Below are positions 17,801 to 24,735 of a stretch of 33,459 nucleotides of DNA, piece by piece. Every line of letters starts with the position of its first letter. Within the stretch, counting starts at the first letter, position 1. The DNA is taken from NCBI GenBank assembly GCA_021648685.1, contig JAKISI010000037.1:1-33459 (forward strand), read 5' to 3'. A program made the position numbers and the translations under genes. This stretch comes from Candidatus Polarisedimenticolaceae bacterium. Its GTDB lineage: Bacteria; Pseudomonadota; Gammaproteobacteria; Chromatiales; Chromatiaceae. The notes beneath the pieces were generated by a model that saw only the letters and a program-made list of their open reading frames with translations, did no database searches and was not told where the DNA came from.

Positions 17801-18732
17801 TGGCCTATGATCTCCTTCACTTTCAGTGCGACCTCTAAGGCCTCCAGCCCGACACGACCATCGACCAGAGGCTTTTGCCCGCTGTTGATGCAGTCGATAA
17901 AGGCGGCCAGTTCAGTGTCCAGCGGTTTGATGGGGTCTATATCCACTTTTTCAACGATGATCTCGGGCCACTCCGAGCCAGGGGTGGATTTAGGGTATGC
18001 CGTTTCGATGCGCTGCTCAATGAAGTCAAGCGATTGATAGAGGTTCTCCTCAAACACCCGGATACGGCGCAGCTTCTTTTCTGATACGCGACTGGCAATG
18101 ACGTTGGCCACAGCCCCATTGGCAAACTCAAGCCTGGCATTGGCGATGTCGATATGGTTGGTCAGCACTCTGGTGCCGGCCGCCGCGATGGAGGTAATCT
18201 CTGAATTGACCAGTGACAGTATGATGTCGATGTCGTGGATCATCAGATCGGAGACCACATCCACATCGGTTGCCCGTGCTACGAATTCGCCCATACGGTG
18301 GGCCTCGATAAAGCGTGGACTGGATATGCGATCTGCCAGTGCCATAACGCCGGCGTTGAATCGTTCCAGATGGCCAATCTGCAAGAGTGCCCCCCGCTCT
18401 TCTGCCAGCTGTACAATTTTGCGCCCCTCGTCATAGGTGGTGGCAATGGGTTTTTCCAGCAGCATGTGGATGCCCTGTTCCAGAAACGGGCGGGCTACTT
18501 TGAGGTGGGCGGTGGTGGGTACAACGATGCTGACCGCATCCAGCTTCCCAATAAGATCCTGGTGGTTGGTGTAGGCTTCACAGTGGCACTCGGCAGCAAC
18601 CTTTGCTGCTGTCTCTGTGTTGCTGTCAACAATGCCAATCAGCTCTACATTGGCCATACGGGAGTAGATCAGCGCGTGGAACCGGCCAAGATAGCCAACG
18701 CCAACGACCCCGACACGGGTTTTGTTTACCAT
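17797..18732 (-). CDS. gnnA: Gfo/Idh/MocA-family sugar-nucleotide oxidoreductase (GnnA-like)
   Basis: This NAD(P)-dependent dehydrogenase has 311 residues. The Rossmann motif VGVVGVGYLGRFHA is at residues 7-20, the EKP motif with Glu93-Lys94-Pro95 follows, then the substrate-domain sequence GHLERFN and DLMIHDIDIILSLVNSEI. The MIHDIDIIL block and the short length resemble GnnA proteins, which oxidise UDP-GlcNAc at C3, more than WbpB. It overlaps the aminotransferase by 4 bp (ATGA), so the two products are made together. The gene lies 109 bp downstream of the DegS-type protease on the same strand; an imperfect hairpin occupies that gap (18758-18787). Confidence 0.8.
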   Translation of the reverse strand: MVNKTRVGVVGVGYLGRFHALIYSRMANVELIGIVDSNTETAAKVAAECHCEAYTNHQDLIGKLDAVSIVVPTTAHLKVARPFLEQGIHMLLEKPIATTYDEGRKIVQLAEERGALLQIGHLERFNAGVMALADRISSPRFIEAHRMGEFVARATDVDVVSDLMIHDIDIILSLVNSEITSIAAAGTRVLTNHIDIANARLEFANGAVANVIASRVSEKKLRRIRVFEENLYQSLDFIEQRIETAYPKSTPGSEWPEIIVEKVDIDPIKPLDTELAAFIDCINSGQKPLVDGRVGLEALEVALKVKEIIGQ

Positions 18733-18757
18733 ACGGTGAATCCTGAATTTTTCCGGG

Positions 18758-18787
18758 CATCCCCATGGCCTGGAAGGCCTGGGGGTG
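18758..18787 (-). repeat. Imperfect stem-loop between degS/algW and gnnA
   Basis: The stretch CATCCCCATGGCC...GGCCTGGGGGTG folds into a GC-rich stem with one interruption and a short loop. On the minus strand it follows the protease gene but has no U-tract immediately after it, so it is a weak candidate for an intrinsic terminator. It might instead attenuate or stabilise a degS-gnnA transcript. Confidence 0.4.
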
Positions 18788-18841
18788 TAATGAAGTTAGT
18801 GGACGGATTCTATCATAACAGGGCAGGGCGGCTCGATAGCG

Positions 18842-20035
18842 TTAACGCCGGGCTCGAGGTGGGCGTTCTGCAATCAAGGCTCTGAGTTTCAGTTGATGCT
18901 GTCCTCGCCAGCCATCAATGGTGATAACGGAGCCCGGCGGTTGCATGGCGATGGCGTTCAGGATGTCGCGGGAGTTGTCAAACTCCATATTATTGATCCG
19001 TGTAATGATGTCGCCAGGCACAATGCCTGCCATATTGGCCGGGCCTCGTTCCAATACACCTGAGATCAACACGCCCTTTACCTGAGGCAGGTTAAATGAC
19101 TCTGCCAGCTCTGGTGTAATATCCTGTACCATAATACCCAACCACCCTCTTATCACCCGCCCGTGTACCAGCAGTTGTTGCATAATGCCCTGAGCCAGTG
19201 AGACGGGAATGGCAAAACCAATCCCCTGAGAGCCGCCGGTTTTGGAGAAGATAACCGTATTGATGCCCAGCAGGTGCCCGTAGGCATTGATCAGTGCTCC
19301 TCCGGAGTTGCCTGGGTTGATGGCTGCATCGGTCTGAATGAAATCCTCAAAGGTGTTGATGCCCAGCTGATTGCGTCCAGTGGCGCTGATAATGCCCATG
19401 GTTACGGTTTGGCCAACGCCAAAGGGGTTGCCTATGGCCAGTGCCACATCACCTACCCTGATCTCTTCTGCCCTGCCCAGTTCAATGGCGGGAAGATTTT
19501 CTGTGTGGGCAAAAAGCACGGCCAGGTCGGTATCCGGGTCGGTGCCCACGACGGCTGCTGAGATATTTCGACCATCATGCAGCACCAGCTGAATCTCACT
19601 GGCACCCTCTATCACATGGTGATTGGTCAGAATGTAACCACGCGCGTCCATAATCACGCCGGAACCGAGGCTGGTTTCCCGTCGTTGGCGTGGCTTGGCT
19701 ACTCGCGGGTCATTAAAGAAGGAGCGAAAGGCTGGGTCATTGAATGCGGGGTTAAGCGGCTCGGTAATCAGTTTGGTGGTGAATATGTTGACCACAGAAG
19801 GTGCTGCTTTTTCGACAGCGGCTGAGTATGACACTGGTCCATTCGTTATCGCCAGGGGTTGGGGGGCGGCTGAGGGGGGAGGGGGCTGTATTGCAGTAGC
19901 AACGGGAGGCGGCAGCTGGGATGGCTGTTGAGGGTTATCCAAGAGTGTCGGTTGCAACATCAGCACGACAAAAGCCGCGGCAAGACCAGCCACGATTGAT
20001 GTCAGGGCAAAGGAAAAGAGCTTTCGTAATTCCAT
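18842..20035 (-). CDS. algW: Membrane-anchored HtrA serine protease (DegS/AlgW type)
   Basis: The periplasmic trypsin-like protease has an N-terminal membrane anchor (residues 8-27) and a single C-terminal PDZ domain (about 275-375). The catalytic triad is His140 (TNHHV), Asp170 (DPDTDLAV) and Ser244 (NPGNSGGAL). One PDZ domain plus an uncleaved anchor is the DegS/AlgW arrangement; DegP-type enzymes have two PDZ domains and a cleaved signal. DegS/AlgW starts the regulated proteolysis of RseA/MucA that frees the envelope-stress sigma factor RpoE/AlgU. At 397 residues it is slightly long because of a proline-rich linker (residues 33-60). It is divergent from nif3 with only 60 bp between the starts, as near Pseudomonas algW, which supports the assignment. 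Confidence 0.9.
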   Translation of the reverse strand: MELRKLFSFALTSIVAGLAAAFVVLMLQPTLLDNPQQPSQLPPPVATAIQPPPPSAAPQPLAITNGPVSYSAAVEKAAPSVVNIFTTKLITEPLNPAFNDPAFRSFFNDPRVAKPRQRRETSLGSGVIMDARGYILTNHHVIEGASEIQLVLHDGRNISAAVVGTDPDTDLAVLFAHTENLPAIELGRAEEIRVGDVALAIGNPFGVGQTVTMGIISATGRNQLGINTFEDFIQTDAAINPGNSGGALINAYGHLLGINTVIFSKTGGSQGIGFAIPVSLAQGIMQQLLVHGRVIRGWLGIMVQDITPELAESFNLPQVKGVLISGVLERGPANMAGIVPGDIITRINNMEFDNSRDILNAIAMQPPGSVITIDGWRGQHQLKLRALIAERPPRARR

Positions 20036-20095
20036 GGAGAGGCATAATCTATCAATCCAGAGAGAAAAACCAGCCGCAGTTTGAGGTCGTGCCCC

Positions 20096-20845
20096 ATGAT
20101 TGAATTGAGAGATTTGGAAGCCTATTGCAATAAACTCCTGGAGATAGAGTGCTTTCAGGACTACTGCCCCAATGGGTTGCAGGTTGATGCAGGACGGGTT
20201 GAGATAGAGAAGGTGGTCACTGGCGTTACAGCCTGTCAGGCGCTGATTGATGCCGCAGTTGAAGCCAAGGCGGATCTGCTATTGGTGCACCACGGCTATT
20301 TCTGGAAAGGGGAGTCGGAGCCGCTGAAGGGCATCAAGGGGTGTCGAATCAGAACCTTGATGCAGGCCGGGGTCAACCTGCTGGCCTATCATCTGCCGCT
20401 GGATGCGCACCCGCAATTTGGCAATAATGCACAGCTGGCAGAGCGATTGGGGTTTCCGGATGCCACTCCAATGAAAGATGGCCTGATATGGCAAGCTAGC
20501 CTGCAGCAGCCATTGGCTGCCAATGAGCTTGCCGCGCGTATTGCGCAAGCCCTTGACCGGCAGCCGCTGCACATCCCGGCTGGAGACAGGCCGTTACAGC
20601 GTGTTGGATGGTGCAGTGGAGCTGCGCAGGATGCTATTGAGCAGGCGGCAGAGTTGAAGCTGGACGCCTTTATTACGGGGGAGCTGTCAGAGCGCACGAT
20701 GCACCTGGCGCGTGAGCTGGGTATCCACTTTTATGCCGCCGGGCACCACGCTACTGAGCGATACGGAATACAGGCATTGGGGGAGCATTTGGCAGAATGT
20801 CATGCACTGGAGCACCAGTTTATTGATATTCCTAATCCGGCTTGA
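20096..20845 (+). CDS. Nif3-like dinuclear metal-centre protein (YbgI family)
   Basis: The 249-residue protein belongs to the NIF3/YbgI family, annotated in databases as GTP cyclohydrolase 1 type 2 homologue, though its cellular function is not settled. Metal-binding histidines are visible in LLLVHHGYFWKG (near residue 62) and in the C-terminal AGHHATERYGIQALGEHL. I choose the ATG at 20096, with GAGG about 9 nt upstream; the open frame could start at a TTG 15 bp earlier. It lies directly upstream of petABC and is divergent from the DegS-type gene, an arrangement seen in Pseudomonas. Confidence 0.88.
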   Translation: MIELRDLEAYCNKLLEIECFQDYCPNGLQVDAGRVEIEKVVTGVTACQALIDAAVEAKADLLLVHHGYFWKGESEPLKGIKGCRIRTLMQAGVNLLAYHLPLDAHPQFGNNAQLAERLGFPDATPMKDGLIWQASLQQPLAANELAARIAQALDRQPLHIPAGDRPLQRVGWCSGAAQDAIEQAAELKLDAFITGELSERTMHLARELGIHFYAAGHHATERYGIQALGEHLAECHALEHQFIDIPNPA

Positions 20846-20998
20846 CCTGATTGGCCGCTTGTAACAAAATACCCCATTAATTTGCTTGGTGAATGCAGGG
20901 CCGCATTGCCGCAATAAGAAAAGCAAGTGGGTCTACAGAGTCACTAAAATTCAGCGTCCCAGATCTATCCAGATTTATCTTCCGGGGGAGTAAACAGT

Positions 20999-21592
20999 AT
21001 GAGCGCAGCAGGCGTGGATCTAAAAAAACGAAGGTTCCTTACCGCCGCAACGAGTGCAGTTGCAGGTGTTGGTGCCGTCTTTGTAGCAGTCCCTTTTCTG
21101 GGTTCCTGGGCCCCTAGCGCTAGAGCTAGGGCAGCAGGTGCACCGGCAGAGGCCGATATCAGCAAGCTTGAACCCGGTCAGAAGATAAACGTCAAGTGGC
21201 GCGGCAAGCCGGTATGGGTTGTACGCCGTACCGAGCAGACCGTGGCTGACCTGTCAAAATTGACCGATCAATTGGCTGACCCCGCTTCAGAAATGCAGCA
21301 GCAGCCAGAGTATTGCAAGAACGAGTATCGTTCAATTAAGCCTGAATATCTGGTTGCCGTGGGTATTTGTACGCATTTGGGTTGTTCGCCAACCTTCCGC
21401 CCTGAGATGGCGCCAGATGATTTAGGGCCAGATTGGCTGGGGGGCTTCTACTGCCCTTGTCATGGTTCCAGATTTGACCTTGCTGCCCGCGTCTATAGTG
21501 GCTTTCCGGCACCCACGAACCTGGTCATACCACCATATTACTACATCTCTGACAGCGTGATTCTGATCGGTGAAGATGGAGGAGCAGCATAA
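20999..21592 (+). CDS. petA: Ubiquinol-cytochrome c reductase iron-sulfur (Rieske) subunit
   Basis: This is the Rieske [2Fe-2S] subunit of cytochrome bc1, which takes the first electron from ubiquinol at the periplasmic face. Cluster ligands are Cys124 and His126 (CTHLGC) and Cys152 and His155 (CPCHGS); Cys129 and Cys154 form the expected disulfide. The N-terminus has KKRRFLTAATSAV, a twin-arginine-type signal that stays as the membrane anchor, consistent with Tat export of folded Rieske proteins. Length is 197 residues, normal. A strong GGGGGAG site precedes the ATG. The stop overlaps the petB start by one base. The upstream gap (20846-20998) probably holds the operon promoter; TTGACC at 20842 with CAAAAT 17 bp on is only a weak candidate. 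Confidence 0.97.
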   Translation: MSAAGVDLKKRRFLTAATSAVAGVGAVFVAVPFLGSWAPSARARAAGAPAEADISKLEPGQKINVKWRGKPVWVVRRTEQTVADLSKLTDQLADPASEMQQQPEYCKNEYRSIKPEYLVAVGICTHLGCSPTFRPEMAPDDLGPDWLGGFYCPCHGSRFDLAARVYSGFPAPTNLVIPPYYYISDSVILIGEDGGAA

Positions 21593-22806
21593 TGAGCTTT
21601 ATGAACTGGGTTGACGAGCGCTTTCCTGCGACCAAGGTGTGGAATGAACACCTGGCAGAATACTACGCGCCAAAAAACTTTAATTTCTGGTACTTCTTTG
21701 GCTCGCTGGCCATATTGATGCTGGTAAACCAGATTTTGACCGGTGTTTGGCTGGCGATGAGCTACAAACCGGATGCTGAGCTGGCTTTTGGCTCTGTTGA
21801 ATTCATCATGCGTGATGTGGAGTGGGGCTGGCTGATCCGTTATATGCATTCGACCGGGGCATCGGCCTTCTTCATCGTGGTCTATCTGCACATGTTCCGT
21901 GGCATCATGTACGGCTCTTACAGAGGGCCGCGCGAGCTGCTGTGGATCATCGGCATGATCATCTATGTTGCCATGATGGCAACTGCTTTCATGGGCTACC
22001 TGCTGCCTTGGGGTCAGATGTCCTTCTGGGGCGCACAGGTGATTGTGAATCTGTTCAGTGCAGTGCCTTTCATAGGTGAAGAGCTGGGTATCTTTATTCG
22101 CGGCGACTTCGTCATCTCGGATGCCACGTTGAACCGCTTCTTCGCACTGCACTTCCTGCTGCCATTTGTGCTGGTTGGGCTGGTGTTCGTGCATATCGTT
22201 GCGCTGCATAAGGTGGGATCGAACAACCCGGATGGCATCGAGATCAAGGAAAACAAGGATGAAAACGGTATTCCGCGTGATGGCATCCCCTTCCACCCGT
22301 ACTACAGTGTCAAGGATATTGTGGGTGTGATGGGCTTCCTCATTCTCTTCTCCATGGTGCTCTTTTTTGCCCCGGAGATGGGCGGCTACTTCATTGAGGC
22401 ACCAAACTTTGAACCGGCCAATCCGCTGAAGACACCGGATCACATTGCGCCAGTCTGGTACTTCACACCCTACTATGCCATCTTGCGTGCGGTTCCTTCC
22501 ATAATGGGATCATCCTTTCCTGGCGTGTTGGCCATGGGTGCAGCGATTGTCTGCTTCTTCTTCCTGCCCTGGTTGGATAGAAGCCCTGTTAAGTCAATGC
22601 GCTACAAAGGCCCTATCCAGAAGACAGCACTAGGCATGTTCGTCATAGTATTCATTATTCTGGGTGTTTTGGGTGTTTTGCCATCAACCCCGACTTTAAC
22701 GCTATTGGCGCAGGTCTGTACTGTGCTCTATTTCGCCTACTTCTTGCTGATGCCCTGGTACAGCAAAATTGATTCAACGAAGCCTGTTCCTGAGAGGTTA
22801 ACCTAA
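21592..22806 (+). CDS. petB: Cytochrome b subunit of the bc1 complex
   Basis: This is the integral core of cytochrome bc1, 404 residues with eight expected helices. The four haem ligands are His86, His100, His187 and His201, with the usual 14-residue spacing within each pair. The Qo-site motif reads PVWY (287-290) in place of PEWY, a variant I know from beta- and gammaproteobacteria. It is translationally coupled to petA (TAATG) and to petC (TAATG). The complex passes electrons from ubiquinol to periplasmic cytochrome c and contributes to the proton gradient. Confidence 0.97.
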   Translation: MSFMNWVDERFPATKVWNEHLAEYYAPKNFNFWYFFGSLAILMLVNQILTGVWLAMSYKPDAELAFGSVEFIMRDVEWGWLIRYMHSTGASAFFIVVYLHMFRGIMYGSYRGPRELLWIIGMIIYVAMMATAFMGYLLPWGQMSFWGAQVIVNLFSAVPFIGEELGIFIRGDFVISDATLNRFFALHFLLPFVLVGLVFVHIVALHKVGSNNPDGIEIKENKDENGIPRDGIPFHPYYSVKDIVGVMGFLILFSMVLFFAPEMGGYFIEAPNFEPANPLKTPDHIAPVWYFTPYYAILRAVPSIMGSSFPGVLAMGAAIVCFFFLPWLDRSPVKSMRYKGPIQKTALGMFVIVFIILGVLGVLPSTPTLTLLAQVCTVLYFAYFLLMPWYSKIDSTKPVPERLT

Positions 22807-23534
22807 TGAAAAAGCTGATCATTGCATTGATGTTATTTGCGACGCCTATGCTCAGCATGGGGGCAGCCAGCCCTGTTCCCCTGGATGACGCAGATGTTGA
22901 CCTGAGTGACAGAGAGTCACTACAGCGTGGCTTTAAATATTTTGTCAACTACTGTCTGAGCTGCCACTCCGCCAAATACCAGCGTTTTGAACGCACGGCT
23001 AATGACCTGGGTCTGACATTTGAAGATGTTAAGCAGAATCTGATGTTTACTGCGGACAAAATCGGCTCAACCATGGATATCGCGATGACGGATGAAGATG
23101 CCAATGTCTTCTTTGGTGTGACGCCTCCAGACCTGAGCCTTACCACACGCTCGCGTGGGCCGGATTGGGTTTACACCTATATGCGCAGCTTCTATCTGGA
23201 TGACTCCAAGCCCATGGGCATCAACAATACCGTCTTCCCTGACGTGGGCATGCCGCATGCATTGTGGGAGCTACAGGGTTGGCAGGAGGCCCGCTTTAAA
23301 AAGAGTGAGAATGGCCGGATGAAGTTTGAGAAGTTTGAGCTGGTCAAGGCTGGTAGCATGACACCCGAAGAGTATGATGCGGCCATGCGTGATCTGGTTA
23401 ACTTCATGACCTACCTGGGCGATCCTTCCCAGATGGAGCGTAAGGCTCTGGGCGTGAAGGTCATCCTCTTCCTGCTGGTTCTGTTTGTATTGTCTTACCT
23501 GCTGAAGAAGGAGTACTGGAAGGATATCCACTAA
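22806..23534 (+). CDS. petC: Cytochrome c1 subunit of the bc1 complex
   Basis: This 242-residue c-type cytochrome has a Sec signal peptide (KKLIIALMLFATPMLSMGA), one haem-binding motif CLSCH (Cys50, Cys53, His54) and a C-terminal membrane anchor (VILFLLVLFVLSYLLKKEYW). The segment FPDVGMPHALWELQGWQ contains the probable axial Met. It accepts electrons from the Rieske protein and delivers them to soluble cytochrome c. It is last gene of petABC and is followed by a good intrinsic terminator at 23558-23598. Confidence 0.97.
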   Translation: MKKLIIALMLFATPMLSMGAASPVPLDDADVDLSDRESLQRGFKYFVNYCLSCHSAKYQRFERTANDLGLTFEDVKQNLMFTADKIGSTMDIAMTDEDANVFFGVTPPDLSLTTRSRGPDWVYTYMRSFYLDDSKPMGINNTVFPDVGMPHALWELQGWQEARFKKSENGRMKFEKFELVKAGSMTPEEYDAAMRDLVNFMTYLGDPSQMERKALGVKVILFLLVLFVLSYLLKKEYWKDIH

Positions 23535-23557
23535 GCAAAATACAGCAGTAAAAAAAC

Positions 23558-23598
23558 AGGGGTGCTCAGTTTTCATGTATACTGAGCGCCCCTTTTTT
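23558..23598 (+). terminator. Intrinsic terminator of petABC
   Basis: AGGGGTGCTCAGT (23558-23570) pairs with ACTGAGCGCCCCT (23581-23593), with one G-U pair and a 10-nt loop, followed directly by a run of T. It lies 24 bp after the petC stop and separates petABC from sspAB. Confidence 0.85.
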
Positions 23599-23604
23599 AT
23601 TTTT

Positions 23605-23624
23605 AGAAACCCTGTTGGGTTTCT
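23605..23624 (+). repeat. Perfect 8-bp inverted repeat in the sspA leader
   Basis: AGAAACCC-TGTT-GGGTTTCT lies 27 bp upstream of the sspA ATG and 7 bp after the petC terminator tail. There is no U-tract, so it is not a second terminator. It could be an operator or a 5' leader hairpin of the sspA mRNA. Confidence 0.5.
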
Positions 23625-23651
23625 AATTTGAGACACGCTGGAGTGGCTTAA

Positions 23652-24275
23652 ATGGCCGTAGTTTCTAACAAACGTCCCGTAATGACTCTCTACTCAGATC
23701 CTGTGAGTGCATACAGTCATCGTGTTCGGGTGGTACTTGCAGAAAAAAATATCGCGGTTGATATTATTGATGTCGACCCGTTGAATCTGTCTGATGATGT
23801 TATGGATCTCAACCCCTATGGCTCCCTGCCAACCCTGGTTGATCGTGATCTGACGCTGTATGAGTCACGCATCATCATGGAGTACCTTGATGAACGCTTT
23901 CCTCATCCACCCCTGTTGCCGGTAGACCCTGTCTCGCGTGCTTCTGCGCGCCTCTATATGCATCGGGTGGACAGTGATTGGTATGCCAAAATGAACCGGA
24001 TACTGGTTGGCGGGGCAAAGGCAACAGCTGCACGTAAAGAGCTGAAAGAGAGCCTGATTGCCGCCGCCCCCATCTTTACTGCAAAACCCTTTTTTATGAG
24101 CGACGACCTGATGCTGTCAGACTGCAGTATCGCCCCACTGTTATGGCGTCTGCCTGAATTTGGCATTGAGCTGCCTGCCCAGGCCCAATCCGTGCTCGAT
24201 TACGCACAGCGCATGTTCGATCGGGAGGCATTTAAAGCGAGTCTGTCTGAAGCCGAGCAGGAGATGCGACTCTGA
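23652..24275 (+). CDS. sspA: Stringent starvation protein A
   Basis: The protein is a glutathione-S-transferase-fold factor that binds RNA polymerase and reprograms transcription during starvation and acid stress. It has 207 residues. The N-terminus MAVVSNKRPVMTLYSDPV is highly typical of the family, followed by SHRVRVVLAEKN and LNPYGSLPTLVDRDLTLYESRIIMEYLDERFPH, the thioredoxin-fold half; the all-helical half begins near residue 90. As in Pseudomonas it stands between petABC and sspB. Its TGA stop is shared with the probable CTG start of sspB (CTGA at 24272-24275). Confidence 0.96.
   Translation: MAVVSNKRPVMTLYSDPVSAYSHRVRVVLAEKNIAVDIIDVDPLNLSDDVMDLNPYGSLPTLVDRDLTLYESRIIMEYLDERFPHPPLLPVDPVSRASARLYMHRVDSDWYAKMNRILVGGAKATAARKELKESLIAAAPIFTAKPFFMSDDLMLSDCSIAPLLWRLPEFGIELPAQAQSVLDYAQRMFDREAFKASLSEAEQEMRL
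24259..24274 (+). promoter_or_regulatory. Ribosome site and probable CTG start codon of sspB
   Basis: AGGAG at 24259-24263 is followed after 8 nt by CTG at 24272-24274, in frame with the conserved SspB N-terminus. The frame is closed upstream by TGA at 24248-24250, and no ATG, GTG or TTG occurs between that stop and a GTG at 24320 that lies well inside the conserved domain. ATC at 24275 is the other possible non-canonical start, but its spacing (11 nt) is worse. Confidence 0.6.
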
Positions 24276-24664
24276 TCTCCAATCGCCCCTATCTGGTTCG
24301 TGCGCTGTTTGAGTGGCTGGTGGATTCTGGTCTCACACCCTATCTGCTAGTTGATGCAACGGGCAAAGGGGTGGTTGTGCCGGAGCGGCATATAAAGGAC
24401 GGGCGTATTGTGCTCAATATCAACCCCGGTGCGGTCAAGGATCTTCAGCTTGGAAATGAGTTGATCTCTTTCAGTGCGCGTTTTGACGGTGCGCCAAGGG
24501 CAGTGCGGATTCCTCCGCAGGCCGTGCTGGGTATCTATGCCAAGGAGGATGGGCGGGGCATGCTGTTTCCTGATGAGCCTGGAGGTGGCAGCGATGGTTC
24601 AGTTGATGAACCCACCCCGCCAAAATCCTCTCATGATCGCCCCGGCCTCAAGCTGGTAAAATAA
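24272..24664 (+). CDS. sspB: ClpXP protease specificity-enhancing factor SspB
   Basis: SspB tethers ssrA-tagged and some other substrates to ClpXP. From the proposed CTG start the protein has 130 residues and begins (M)ISNRPYLVRALFEWLVDSGLTPYLLVDA, which aligns with the standard SspB start (for example SSSRPYLVRALYEWIVDN in Pseudomonas). Starting at the first conventional codon, GTG 24320, would delete the first 16 residues of this conserved helix. The central barrel follows, including DGRIVLNINPGAVKDLQLGNE and FSARFDGAPRAVRIPPQAVLGIYAKEDG. A variable acidic linker and a short C-terminal ClpX-binding tail (RPGLKLVK) end the protein, as in the family. It is coupled to sspA through the CTGA overlap. 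Confidence 0.9.
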   Translation: MISNRPYLVRALFEWLVDSGLTPYLLVDATGKGVVVPERHIKDGRIVLNINPGAVKDLQLGNELISFSARFDGAPRAVRIPPQAVLGIYAKEDGRGMLFPDEPGGGSDGSVDEPTPPKSSHDRPGLKLVK

Positions 24665-24694
24665 GGGGTTTGCAGGTACCTCGTAATTAAAGAG

Positions 24695-24728
24695 ATAGCC
24701 GGACAGCACTGCTGCCCGGCTATTTTTA
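24695..24728 (+). terminator. Intrinsic terminator between sspB and fusA2
   Basis: ATAGCCGG-A-CAGCA pairs with TGCTG-C-CCGGCTAT, with one mismatch and a very small loop, followed by TTTTT on the plus strand. It ends the sspAB transcript. On the minus strand the stem is followed by only a weak CTCTTT tail, so service to the convergent fusA2 is possible but less sure. Confidence 0.8.
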
Positions 24729-24735
24729 TGACTCT

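Noticed and set aside
21592-22806. PVWY in cytochrome b as a defect of the Qo motif
   Set aside because: The variant is known in beta- and gammaproteobacteria, so it is a lineage trait and not an anomaly.
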